DNA of 64,000 bases from Gracilariopsis chorda. Lineage: Eukaryota; Rhodophyta; Florideophyceae; Gracilariales; Gracilariaceae. The stretch is taken from contig NBIV01000101.1 in the NCBI GenBank assembly GCA_003194525.1, positions 1-64,000 on the forward strand, read 5' to 3'. Positions 53,835-64,000 of this stretch are shown here, piece after piece. Position numbers and translations under genes: made by a program. The notes beneath the pieces are model-generated. The model was not told the origin of the DNA and made no database searches. It was given only the letters and a program-made list of their open reading frames with translations. Each line of letters opens with the position of its first letter. The stretch's first letter is position 1.

Positions 53835-53924
53835 TGTGAGTGAGAGACACTAACTATCTCTTTACTTCGTCGTTCGTCGTCGCCTAGCTTGTGCATGGTT
53901 ATTATACTATAATTCTGTTTCACA
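53835..53924 (-). repeat. 5' LTR of the minus-strand copia (90 bp)
   Basis: TGTGAGTGAG...CTGTTTCACA on plus, adjoining the AGAAT duplication at 53925-53929 and the primer site at 53824-53834. Confidence 0.8.
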
Positions 53925-53929
53925 AGAAT

Positions 53930-54832
53930 AACTCAATGATCAATAAATTTAGTTATCTCAATCAATCGGGGGTGTTATCAGTTTGTAGCAGCTTTCGTTT
54001 TATTCATTTCTATCGCATTATTGCGATTGGTTGGCTACACGGGTGACAGTACGATAAGCACGTTACACCAAAGAACTCGTGCAATTCTGGGTCACCAGAA
54101 AGGACAGTTGCTGATGAAATTCTCATTGGGCATCTGGGAGACTCTAATAGTCCTCTACCAAGAGAACTGCGTTTTTGTAAATTTCATTCCCTTCTTGAAA
54201 AAATACTGTGCATCCTCAAGTCGTGGCCTCGCTATGCATACATACAGTGCAGGGACACTTGTTAAAGCGTTAAACGGTTAGCGATTGCTAGTACCTATTT
54301 GATATTGTCCTCATATGAGGTTATATTTAAACTTTTATATAAAATAAAAATTTAAACGTTTTATGAAACTATTCGTTACCACATTAATCGGAAAAACAAA
54401 GGTTTTTAATGCATTCAACAGCCATTTGATTTCTAACAGAGATTTTTACCTTATCGACGAAAAAAAATGTCTTTAAAAGCTCAAAGAGTAGGCAAATAGC
54501 TACCTTTTTGCGTTGCAATAAAAGAATATTTAGAGAAAGGAAAGTCAAGTAGCTACACTAATAATTTTTGTTAACAGTGTTTAGAAAGCTTTTAAAAATC
54601 AGTACCAAAGATATTCCTTCGAGTATCATATGTCTGTTCTCCTCTACAATCTTTCAAGAAAGCTTCTATTTCTTTCGAAATTTAAACATAAAAAACTCTG
54701 TTTTTCTACTCAGCGTTAAAAATTTCTGCGCTTAACGAAACTTTCGGATAGCATAGCTTGTAGCAGTCACATTACATATACTAAAAAGCATCTGGGATTG
54801 TTTCAGAGTAACAATGAAATTTGTTTGAAGAT
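53930..54832. other. AT-rich spacer between two copia elements
   Basis: About 0.9 kb with no gene. 54290-54830 is strongly AT-rich, with palindromic stretches (TTTAAACTTTTATATAAAATAAAAATTTAAA in pieces around 54325-54357). Possibly old host spacer. An 86-codon ORF at 54021-54281 has no support. Confidence 0.4.
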
Positions 54833-54919
54833 TGTAAAACATTACAGTAGAAAACAGTACTTAAGCTAGACGACGACGACAAGCACGTAAAGAAAGGAAG
54901 TCAGTGCACTTCAATCACA
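54833..54919 (+). repeat. 5' LTR of the plus-strand copia (87 bp)
   Basis: TGTAAAACAT...TTCAATCACA. Shares AAGCTAG.CGACGACGA and the ...CACA end with the 90-bp LTRs of the minus copia, so the two elements are close relatives. Confidence 0.65.
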
Positions 54920-54932
54920 GGTTATGAGCCCA
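54920..54932 (+). other. half-tRNA(iMet)-type primer site, plus copia
   Basis: GGTTATGAGCCCA immediately follows the LTR and complements UGGGCUCAUAACC of the initiator tRNA anticodon arm, a site known from Drosophila copia. Confidence 0.7.
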
Positions 54933-54967
54933 ACAGTGACTTCACGCACCCCACTCCTCACCTCACA

Positions 54968-56402
54968 ATGGCTACCAACGATCAACGACTGGCCCGACGT
55001 CTAGGACGCAAACTACGTGAGGACACTGCCGTACAAGAACTCTATACCGACGCCATCCTGACATTCAATGACACTCCCCAACCACGATGCACAACACAAA
55101 ACATCAATCTCTCACTACCACATATCATGGACTCAGACAAAACCCCATGTATCCCATATTTAGGCACCAGCAAATATGCACTTTGGTATCTAGCTCATAA
55201 AACGTACACAGCAACCATCACAGCTCTACCCCACCTTAACGGTAGTCCTATTCCACGTACAGACGAAACTGTACTTGAAAACTTCCAAACCTGCCAAAAC
55301 AGACCACTTTGAGCCGTTCTTAGTAGTGTATCTATTGACATCCTATGTCTCTTTCGTGTTCCAGGAGAGGAACTGACTCCATACGACCTCGCTCAGGAGA
55401 TAATCTACTACAACAACCAATCCACCAAAGAGGATCATAAATGTCTCAAAACAGAAGCCGAAAACATCATCCTCCGAGACCCGTCCAACGTACACCCCTA
55501 CCTCAAGTAGCGCATGGTGGTACGCCAGAAAATGGTCCCAGCGCGATACCACAACATTGCCAAAGAAGACACTACCATCGATTTCATCATACAAGGACTC
55601 AAGAAACAGGCCACACTTACTCCAATACTTGGCCATATCCTCTCCGACAATCCAGACACGATCCCCCAGTTCACTCGAGTGTTCAAGTGGTTTCTCAGCC
55701 TTTACGAACCAACACGCACTACTTCAACTTCAATTCCAAGCACACCACGCTTCATTGGGGACTACGGACCACAGCGAACAAGCCTTCACTCTCCGTCACA
55801 ATACAGACGACCACCGTATCCCTACCGCCGAATACCACAATAGCAATTATGCTCCTATCAACGCTGTATAGGAGTCCACTGCAATCACACGGACGCCCAA
55901 TGCAGGGACTCCAACCACCCCAAGCACCGCAGCAACCAACCACAAGCCCACTACACACAATGGACCAGCTCAGCTCCCTCACCCATTCCAATACGCACCC
56001 CTCCAGGCGTCACAACCATACCACACCCTGGCACCTCAACTCCCGCATCAGGAGCCTCCAGTCGATGTCATCTCACAAGCCAACACGGACCAAACAGGTT
56101 CGTTCGTACTGGATAGTGGGGCACACACCATACACATCACAAAACGCTATCCCCACATGCAACCCCTGAAATATCGCATTCTAATACAAACGGCTACTGA
56201 ACACCAGACCCCGTGCACACACAGTGGAACCATACAACTCCGAACCAACCTCAATAAGACCATTACCACACATGTAATGGCGAACGCGTCACTACGACAT
56301 TATCTCCTATCCGTCAAGGACTTAACAACACGATATGGACTAGTTGCCTTCACCGCTCAGGGCCGTTCAAAACTGGTGTTCTGGGACGTACCAGCGTACT
56401 GA
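54968..56402 (+). pseudogene. gag and protease remnants of the plus-strand copia
   Basis: Part of the fossil plus-strand copia. The first stretch (54968-55312) starts with an ATG 36 bases after the primer site and encodes a gag head. Later fragments carry a protease active-site LDSGAH and the RYG-containing end shared with the minus-strand copia. Broken. Confidence 0.6.
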
Positions 56403-56403
56403 C

Positions 56404-56840
56404 TTGCAGTTTTTTGAGCCAATGTTTTCACCGATGTGAAAATGCACATCCGCTCAAAACTGTCAGGCCTCTGCATTTCTGAACTTCAGAGTATGAATAC
56501 TACTCAGACTCCAAAGAGAATTCATCCTCTTCTCCATGGGTATGCCAGCAGATACTGTACATTTTATACCGTGGTCGCCGCCACATCACTTTGAATTTTA
56601 TAAGACTTCCTACACTTTCGTAAAGGCCATTTGACCGAGCGAGATCCCATCCCCTAAGAACACATTCCAGTTGCGTTCATAATGTTCTCCGTCATCAGGA
56701 AGGTGCTTCCGCTGATCTTATTTGATCCTCTTCAAATATTTGGCACCAAAGCGCACGTGGTATATCGTACTCGCCATGACCAAAACGAACACCAAGCGTC
56801 GTCGATCACTGCAAATAGCCGCCCTCTTGAATCTTAATGA
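56404..56840. other. Harbinger B left subterminal region
   Basis: Non-coding. It contains an inverted repeat TTTTTTGAGC...GCTCAAAA around 56411-56460, possibly a transposase-binding structure. Nothing else seen. Confidence 0.4.
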
Positions 56841-56850
56841 GGCACTCTAG

Positions 56851-58072
56851 CTTGGATGTTTTGCTCTAGCAAAAGCAATCCAAAAACCGAAGTTGGGAAG
56901 AAAGACTCCATCATTGCTTCCCAGATTGCGTGAAACAAATCCTCGAAACGACGAACAACTAGGATTTGGCTACACCGCACGATGTTTTGAAAGACTGTTC
57001 CGAATGACACGAGCAAGCTTTGTCAGTCTTTTAGAAATTGTACAGTTCGAACTCACAAAGGGCTTTGAATCTGCACGAGGACTGGGTAGTGTAGTCATTG
57101 CCCCAGATGTACGGCTTGGAATAACTCTTCGTGTGCTATCGGGAGGAAAATATAAAGACATTGCCCACTCACACAGAATTGGATTCTCATCTGTGTATCA
57201 CATTTTTCATGAGACGTCCGGAGTTATTGGAAAAAGGTTGAAGATTGACGGACTGCCTGAATCGGAAGAAGAAATAAGAAGGATTGCGGATGGACTTAAG
57301 ACATTTCGATGCATACCAAGTCCTTTGACCGGTTGCATAGGTGCGCTCGATGGCATTCTAATTCCCATCAAGAAGCCCGAAAAGTGTCACAATCCTGCGT
57401 CGTTCTATTGCAGAAAAGGTTATTATGCACTGCCTGTACAGGCCTTGGTATCTTTCGACTATAAGTTCCTCTCTGTATCCATCAAGTGTGTTGGATCCAC
57501 CCATGACTCTCTCTGTCACAACGTATCCGAGCTTGGGAGGTTTCTGAAAGAGAAAGGACTTTCTACAGGTCATTGGATTGTAGGCGATGAATCATTCATC
57601 TGTTCAGAGGTGTTGATCACACCGGTTCCAAGCTCCAAAGCTGGAGACGACGAGGTTCATTTCAACTATTTTCTGTCATCATTGAGAATTATCGTGGAAA
57701 AGGCATTTGGAGTTTTGGTATCGAAGTGGAGAATACTGAAAAGTGATTTGCTATTCGACCTAGAGAAAAGCACTCCGATTGTCCTTTTTGTGCATGAAGC
57801 TCCATAACTTCTTGATTTCAAAGGATACAGCGTATAGGAAGTTTGAATACTCAGATGCTGATCTACGTTTAGTGAAGCAACAGTCTGATGAATGGTACGC
57901 GTTCTGTGCCGAGAACAACGGAAACAATCACAGAGCGCATGCTCTACCGCCGGAGTCAAGGAAGAGAGCCGAAATGATTCGGGTCGTTAAGCAACTTGGA
58001 CTAAAACGTCCTCCGGTATATAGAGCTACTGAAACACAACCTTGTGATTATCTTCTTTGTAACTCTAACTAA
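56851..58072 (+). pseudogene. PIF/Harbinger DDE_4 transposase B (one frameshift)
   Basis: The main frame runs to 57807 and shows GALDG, IVGDES and VEKAFG, the three catalytic acids, plus FYCRKGYYALPVQALV and VGSTHDS, all family marks. Near 57785 the frame slips: the expected CMKLHNF (VCMKLHNF in Harbinger A) continues in the frame 57779-58072, which carries the C-terminal ~90 residues. The N-terminus is uncertain because the open stretch after the stop at 56848-56850 has no ATG for about 150 bases, so the true start may be lost. Apart from these two faults it is well preserved, so decay is recent relative to the host copia. Confidence 0.8.
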
Positions 58073-58388
58073 CCTTTCGGAAGCAGTAGAAACTATCTTT
58101 CTTCTGCCCCTCGGTTTCTAAGCAATATCGTGCTCAGGTTTCTATGAAATATTTCAGAGGTGCAGCTGACGATACAGACAAGCTAGCAATTTCTATCCGA
58201 AGATGCCGCGGTATCGTACTTCCGTACCACAATTGTATCCCGCCCGTACATGTATCTCGCCACCTATCCACACAAGCCTTCGTAGTAAATGTACCGTCCT
58301 GTAAACTAAGAAACCGAAGTGGGAATGAATATGTCTTAAAGCCACACGAAGTTTACAACCATTTCCTGACGTGTACGCTTCCAATCAA
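58073..58388. other. Harbinger B central spacer
   Basis: About 0.3 kb between the convergent genes with a small unsupported plus ORF (58144-58434). No other signal. Confidence 0.4.
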
Positions 58389-60002
58389 TCAAAGTTTTCG
58401 AATCGTTTCCAATAAACTGTTGAGGTGGCGCTGAGAAGCCTCCTTCAAAACCTTTTGTGCCTCATGACCATCCTCGCCCCCAACCAGCTGCTCGTCTAGT
58501 TGGCGACTCCTAAGCTCTGCACGAAGAAGTTCAAGCTCGCGGTGCATTCTCGAGTCCTTTTCATCCACCTCATCATGAACTGCATGGCTTCTTGAAAGTG
58601 CTTGTGACAAATGTAGAGAAGATCCTGAGACCTGTGCCAAGTAGCCCTCCATGTTCTTGAGGCTAACCGAATCCACAGACCGTCGCTTCTTCCTCTGCGG
58701 TTCTACATCATTCTCGCTGTTCTCACAGCCATTGACACCAGTATCATATCCAAAACCTTTCGCCATCATCTTTGTGACCAATCGTAAAAGATTTGTATCT
58801 TCATCCGGAGTTCCACATCTGCACACTCGAAACAAGATAACACAGGGTGCAGATGAAGTCATAAAAGCCCCATTCAGTAGTCGTGGTAGAAAGTCACAGA
58901 CACGGTCCATATCGTTCTGCCCAGAGGCAGACCAATTCTGGTAATACACAGTGAAGTCCTTCTTCGAGTCCCGATAGTGCGTTTTCAACAATGCAGCTGA
59001 CCTGTGCGCCAAAGTACAACGAGAACAATCAACGCCACCCAAGTCACCACGAAAGTCCTCTCTCGTTAGAATGGCTGGATTGTTGAATCGATTTTCAACT
59101 GCAACCCAAAAAGAGTCCCGGACTACTCCACTGTCTAGTTGTGCGCGAGTTAATTTAAGTCCCACGGCGTTTGTCAACGCTGCTCTTGCCTGATTGTCAT
59201 CACACAGTATGACACAAAGTCGGGCAAACTCAGATAGAGAAAACGATGGTATACTTCTTCCAGGGGTATCGAGAAGAGGGTCTAAGTTCTGGTTTTCAGA
59301 TTCTTCTATCGGAACCGGTGTGCCGACATCATTGTCATTGAATTTGGCGGCCATGCTTACATCTCTTCTCCATCGAGCGCCTTCTCTCACAGGTAACTGT
59401 AAAATCAAATCACGAGTATCGGGACATGTATCCCAGGATTGATTGGTGTTTCAGAAGGAATTGAATTCTTCCATGATTGAAAGTTCACGCCAACATTCCG
59501 CAAGTACCGCATCATTGAGCTTCTTGATGTGGAAATGAAGAATCATTCTGGCTATTAGTTCCTTCGTTGTGTCTCGTTTTACCAATCCCAGTTTTCCAGC
59601 AAACTTCTGAAGCTGATCCTTCGTTTTCGTCTTTAGCAAAAACGTGAACAATGCATCCATTTCGTTCGTTTCTCTGCTGGGTTCTGGACATTGCGTGGAA
59701 GGTGCAGATACATCCATATCAGAATTTGCTGATGTATTGGCACTTTGTTCCTTTTCCTTCGCATTCGAAGACTTGGAACGTCTCCCTTTTTCCAATTCAA
59801 GAACTGATTTAACTGATGGTTCTGGCAAAGATTCACTAACCGTGGAAAGTCTTGAATTTGGGGACACTGTCTTCGATAACTGTTTGACGTCGGTGTGGCG
59901 GCAGTGTGGATTTGTAGGGGCAGAAGAGTTTGTGCCCCCCGACAAGCGCCTTGAAGGAGCGGCTGTGCGCTCCGGTGTTGGTCGAAGGTTCATGGGCGTC
60001 AT
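58389..60002 (-). pseudogene. Harbinger B accessory protein with Myb/SANT-like domain (one frameshift)
   Basis: Counterpart of the 553-residue protein of Harbinger A. The first part (60002-59451, ATG start) is Ser/Pro/Lys-rich with a KDQLQKFAGKLG helix and KELIARMILHFHI matching KEQLVARILIHVY of A. A frameshift near 59450 leads into 59408-58389, with the Myb/SANT-like region (SEFARLCVILCDD, SFWVAVENRFNN, LAHRSAALLKTHY, WSASGQND) and a charged coiled-coil tail. The FARL..., LAHRSA and WSASGQND strings are identical or nearly so between two otherwise diverged families, marking the functional core. Probably the nuclear DNA-binding partner of the transposase. Confidence 0.7.
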
Positions 60003-60289
60003 CGCTGGGTGCGGTGGATTGTTAGCAACAACAAAAGCGTTGAGAAAGGATATTAGGCAGGGTTCGTGTAGTTGGGCGTGATGTGTGGGGCATGCAGATG
60101 GAGAGTATAGAATGTGCGTCTAGCATACTTCCTGACTTATTTGTTTTTGGTGAGCAGAAGCACGAATCTTGTCAGTTCAAATTTGAACGCTCGGCTTGCG
60201 GGATACAAAGCTGTGAAGCAGTTCTTGGGATCCCTCAGATGTTTTTATTGTCGGAGAGCGAACTACTGCCGTACAATTTTCAAAACTCT
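60003..60289. other. Harbinger B right subterminal region
   Basis: Non-coding. Contains AGTTCAAATTTGAACGCTCGG (about 60173-60193), a palindromic TTCAAATTTGAA near the right end. No gene seen. Confidence 0.35.
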
Positions 60290-60309
60290 GGTACGCTGGT
60301 ACGCCAGAA

Positions 60310-60814
60310 CGCTTGTTTGGAACAGTCCTCAGCAGGGTTACACCATAACACCTTCTCAAACACTCCAGCACTTATCGCCGCAGCACCTTGGCGCAGCCAT
60401 CACAATAGCATGCGTACAACTCCCCATCCGGCCCCAGTGCACCAACAGCATGCGCACTTCCAATAGGTAAAAGAAGGTCCACACCCCTCCGCACCAACAT
60501 CATATCACAACCCACGACGAAAGCAACAGTACACAAATCAAAGGAAAACAAGCACGCAACATACCCACTGCCAGTGACGTCCGCAGAAACCGACAACCCC
60601 ACCGTCACCACACTTCGCAAATATCCAACCCACAGCTGCAGCAAAGACAATCTAATGTTCCTCTCACCACACACAACTGGCATATACGCCTTAACCATGC
60701 TCACCCACACAAACTGGCACTAACAACAAACAAGAGGCTAATACCCATCATGCCCCGCACACTATCAAAAGCGTTGCGTCTCACATGCAGCACCTGTGAC
60801 CATTCCAAAATACA
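60310..60814 (+). pseudogene. copia pre-integrase remnant between Harbinger B and LTR E
   Basis: Part of the fossil plus-strand copia. Translation around 60670-60812 gives WHIRLNHAHPHK...LTCSTCDHSKI, the pre-integrase zinc region. Broken. Confidence 0.6.
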
Positions 60815-61592
60815 TGTGGTGCAAAACCTCAAAAGGGAGAAGAATCACGAGGGTGTTCGAAGTCCTCCTCTCTTTATGGTGTAGCACGGCGACAGAACCA
60901 CCTGTGGTGAGCACACAAGCTGGACTTAAACTGGGGCTCACTTCACGACTGGCATATAGAGACAAGAGTGGCCTAGAAAACGATCGAGGACACGCAGAGC
61001 AGTGATAGTGCGGAACGGGTGGTCACTCGTACAAGGAGTACGCGACGGTTCACCGGTAAGCAGAACGACTGCCACTTGTACAACCGGGTAACGAAAAGAA
61101 ACAAAACACACACAAAAGACAAACACAAGTCTATAAATGTGTTTGAAAGCGCCACGAGGTGGACGACTAGTCCTACACAAGGTGACGACTCTCCGAGGGA
61201 GGATATCATGCACCGGGGGTTTCTGAGTCAGAGCCGAACACTCGCTTGTGCGAGGTTTATTGACCAGGATGGCCCGAGCTCACCTAACTAAGTAGGGTGG
61301 CGGCCGTCAACTGTACATTGTAATAACTAATTATGTAGATAGATAAGTAAATAGATAACTAAATAAAAAAATAAATAAATACTGGTAACAGTATCTCAAA
61401 AAAGGTGCCTGCACACATACACGTGTGTTATCCGTAGTCCTGTCATCAGTGCCCAATAACCACGATTTCAAGTGTGCCATGGCCAACCCATTGGGGAATT
61501 ACTTCTCACAAACGTGGCTAAATCCAACTCTTGTCACGAGGCATGTATGAGCGTGCTTCACGATTAATCACCGCGAAGGGCGTTGCTCTACA
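60815..61592 (-). repeat. solo LTR E (sister Ty3 family)
   Basis: 778 bases, TGTGGTGCAA...GTTGCTCTACA, flanked by a perfect 5-bp duplication ATACA (60810-60814 and 61593-61597). Its ends and the AAAAGGG/CGAAGGGCGTTGC zones match the element 2 LTR, but the interior is diverged, so it is a related but separate family. An AT-rich run (61318-61382) sits where the element 2 LTR has its TATA-like stretch. Confidence 0.88.
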
Positions 61593-61597
61593 ATACA

Positions 61598-63841
61598 TCC
61601 TGGACCACACAAACGCACTAAACATCAGTGTGAACCAGGAGCATATGTCAGTTCCGACACGTGCGGCCTCATCAAGCCAACATCACGCCATGGCAACAAT
61701 CATATGCTACTCTTCATCTTTGCAACCAGCAATTTTGCACAAGCACACTTCATGAAAGATCGGAAGGATATCCCGCAACAAGTCGACACTACCCTGCATT
61801 ACATCAAGCATCATATGCAACGTCCCCTACAAGAACTTCGTAGTGATAACGCCAAAGAATCCCTATCGGGTACCATGAAACAAATCTACAAAAAACATCA
61901 CGTGAATCATCACCTCAGAACACCACACCAACCCCAGGAAAATGGCATCGCAGAAAGACTCAATCTAACCATCATGAATGCAGTCCGACCTCTCCTCAAG
62001 ATGGCTCAACTAGACGGCACCTATTGGTAAGATGCAGCACGCGACACAATGTTTAAGTACAACCTCATGCATCACGCCACCACGAATACATCTCCGTATC
62101 AACTCTGATAAAACACCACACCACGCCTTCAACGAGTATTTACATTCGGGCAATTAGACACCGTACCCGTGTACGCCCCTAAAAAGAAACTGAAAACCCA
62201 AGCGAGCCCAGCAAGATACATATACGCAACCCCATTGACACATGTTACAATCCTCAATCTACGCAGTGAATTATACTAACTCATAATGTCAACCGACTTT
62301 CACCCCTACCACAAATCCAATGATCCCTCATACACAACCAGCACGGCAATCAAAGCAAGAACCAAGACCAAGCAACCAGCTCCATCCGAGTTCTACATAA
62401 ACAAACCACCCTCCTCCAATCTGCAACAAGCCTGCAAGTACTCCGACGCAATACTATAGAGACAGCCACACAATGAGGAACTAAGTAACATCGACGGACA
62501 TAACAGTATCCAATGGCTCCCGCCTGATTTTCAACCCAAACCAGAACTCATTATACCGCTTATGATGTTGTACAGATACAAACGACCAACCAAAGGGCAC
62601 ATTACGCAACGCAAAGCTCGATGCAACCCGCAAGTATATTTGATGAAACCAGGGTTACACTTCGAACCCAAGCACACCACCACGTATACCGCCGATAGAA
62701 CAACGCAAAGAATGCTTATTGCATTCCACACACTTACAAATCACCCCCTTGAACGTTTTGATATTACGTCCGCTTACCTCCACGAACGTTACGATTCCGA
62801 CAAACCCTTTTATTTCAAACAGATGCCAACTTCCAATGGAACCTTCAGACGCAAAGGAAAGTATGGAAAATTCATTGGCAATCTCTATGGTCCCCACCTG
62901 CCGCGTAGTACTACAATCATGCACTCAAAAAGTATCTCACATCACTTGGAATCAAAACCTGCGAGAACGACCCTGCCTCGACACTAAATCAACGTAAAAC
63001 AGCGGCCTCATAATAGTTAGTACAACCATTGACGACTTTTTAGTCCCTGCGTCCACCCAACCCCTCTTCGACACCTTATACCAGCAGTAATTGTGCAAAT
63101 AAAGACTCAAAAGACTGGGCACCCCAACACGTTTTCTCAACTGGACAATCCTACGCACCCCCACAGGGACTCATCTGTCACAAGCCGACGCAATTAATGC
63201 AGTACTGCAACAAACTGGCATGTAATCATGCAACCTCACACTCACACCTTACAACTCAATCCCCACACTCGACCACCAGAAGACAATCCCGCTACTCGAA
63301 CCTGCCGACGCAACAGATACATCACAGATAGTAGTGGCTGGGACATTTTTTGTGCCACCAATACGCTGGCACAGCACATGGCTCATCCACAACGCCATCA
63401 CCAACAGGTCTTGGATAGTCTCTCCAGATACCTCAAGGGAACGAAAACCCACGGCTTGCAATTTGAACGCAACGACACACTGCCCATCTCCCCACTCAAA
63501 TTATTCAGCAACGCCAATTCTGCGAGCGAAAATAATCGCAAATCGATATCGAGAACGCTCCACTGTGTAAACCACAGACCAATATCCTGAAAATCTTGCA
63601 AACAGAACATCATTGCACTATCCATAACCGAGGCCAAGTACATAGCGGCAACAAAAGCTACCAAACACACAGCTTGGATCTTTAAACTTATGAAGAACAT
63701 TCTCATACCAACAGAAAAGTCGACGCCTCACTACATAGACAATTAAACCGCTATTCTAATTGCAGGCAACCGAGCGCCAACCAAACTACGAAAGTACATC
63801 GACATCCGACACCATTTCCTTCAACACCATGCGGTGAACAA
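61598..63841 (+). pseudogene. integrase, RT and RNase H remnants of the plus-strand copia
   Basis: Part of the fossil plus-strand copia. Integrase motifs lie at 61704-62030, RT at about 62560-62990 and RNase H at 63228-63841. The motif order is copia-type. Broken many times. The RNase H is interrupted at 63842 by an LTR. Confidence 0.7.
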
Positions 63842-64000
63842 TGAAGTGCAACGCCCTCAGGGAGGGATTCTTGGTACTTGAACGCTTTCCCGATATTATC
63901 GGTTGTGTAGTGTGTATATGAACTACGCCCCACTATGGTGGATATGGACACGTGGGACACGGTTTTGGGTCAATTGGCGGTTGGCCACAGTAGTGGATGT
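63842..64000 (+). repeat. LTR F (Ty3 element 2 family), cut by the window edge
   Basis: Begins TGAAGTGCAACGCCCTCAGG and follows the family LTR to the end of the window. The first 159 bases are visible. It could be a solo LTR or the 5' LTR of a further element. Same orientation as solo LTR A. Confidence 0.9.

Larger units (their letters stand above)
50398..53924 (-). mobile_element. Ty1/copia retroelement, minus strand (badly broken)
   Basis: Fossil copia bounded by 90-bp LTRs (53835-53924 is the 5' LTR, 50398-50487 the 3' LTR) and a perfect 5-bp target duplication AGAAT (50393-50397 and 53925-53929). Recognisable parts on the minus strand are a gag region, protease-linked region, pre-integrase zinc region and RNase H, in copia order. 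Much of pol is not recognisable. It is broken many times over and is clearly old: the LTRs differ at roughly a fifth of positions. It contains solo LTR D (51519-52326). Confidence 0.8.
56390..60302. mobile_element. PIF/Harbinger DNA transposon B
   Basis: About 3.9 kb inserted in the plus-strand copia. The ends carry the inverted repeat GTACCAGCGTAC (56389-56400, complement at about 60290-60301). Because GTAC is itself a palindrome, the split between TIR and target duplication is ambiguous. It encodes a DDE_4 transposase (plus) and a convergent Myb/SANT-like accessory gene (minus), each broken by a single frameshift. Same gene scheme as Harbinger A but with diverged proteins and different TIRs, so a separate family. 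Confidence 0.75.
54833..64000 (+). mobile_element. Ty1/copia retroelement, plus strand (badly broken, runs to or past the window edge)
   Basis: Fossil copia with an 87-bp 5' LTR (54833-54919), a half-tRNA primer site, gag, protease (LDSGAH near 56110), pre-integrase zinc region (CSTCDHSK near 60795), integrase (61600-62030; RSDNAKE, HQPQENGIAERLN), RT (about 62560-62990; RFDITSAYL) and RNase H (63300-63841; TEAKYIAATKA). The order IN-RT-RH marks copia. It is broken more than ten times. Three later insertions sit inside it: Harbinger B, solo LTR E and Ty3 LTR F. The expected 3' LTR is not seen in the window. Confidence 0.8.

Noticed and set aside
54021-54281. 86-codon ORF in the AT-rich spacer
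   Set aside because: Short, unsupported and without a conserved motif.

Overview
The window is eukaryotic nuclear DNA. It holds a small island of compact, apparently intronless host genes (about 9.9-21.6 kb) inside a large pile of nested transposable elements. Dense monoexonic genes next to Ty3/gypsy, Ty1/copia, Mutator-like, PIF/Harbinger and hAT elements suggest a multicellular red alga (florideophyte, Chondrus-like). That assignment is an inference from gene style and remembered element families, not a database result; an intron-poor protist is the main alternative.

Layout. (1) 1-~9845: a broken chromodomain-type Ty3/gypsy element whose 5' end lies outside the window. It carries an extra 607-codon antisense ORF between pol and the 3' LTR and is strewn with the 8-bp palindrome CCGNNCGG. 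(2) 9880-21552, host island: a Myb/SANT-like gene next to the retroelement edge; a glyoxylate/hydroxypyruvate reductase (minus) and a class I aminotransferase (plus) sharing a 713-bp divergent promoter; an ALYREF-like RRM protein; and eIF3 subunit G. (3) 21948-26756: a PIF/Harbinger transposon (TIRs, 3-bp TSD TGG) with a DDE_4 transposase (one internal stop) and an opposite-strand Myb/SANT-like accessory gene. (4) 26767-46301: a Mutator-like element (MULE) with ~240-bp TIRs and ~9-11-bp TSDs. It contains a solo LTR (28284-29087) and a nearly whole Ty3/gypsy element (32999-42866) inserted in the transposase gene. A second, convergent gene lies by the right TIR, an arrangement like MuDR mudrA/mudrB. 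(5) ~46.36-50.30 kb: a decayed hAT. (6) 50398-53924: a decayed minus-strand copia with 90-bp LTRs and a solo LTR inside it. (7) 54833 to the window end: a decayed plus-strand copia with an 87-bp LTR and a half-tRNA(iMet)-type primer site. It is interrupted by a second Harbinger (~56.4-60.3 kb), a solo LTR of a sister Ty3 family (60815-61592) and another Ty3 LTR (63842 onward).

How it fits together. The host genes are housekeeping: glyoxylate/hydroxypyruvate metabolism, amino-group transfer, mRNA export and translation initiation. The flanks record successive insertions whose order can be read from nesting and target-site duplications. The most unusual signal is in the two Ty3 elements. Each is saturated, across LTR and coding DNA alike, with short perfect inverted repeats: zero-loop CCGNNCGG in element 1, and varied 4-5-bp stems with 3-5-nt loops at roughly 10-30-bp spacing in element 2. 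The palindromes fall in different reading frames and in non-coding DNA, which suggests a nucleic-acid-level function or constraint I do not recognise from known Ty3 lineages.
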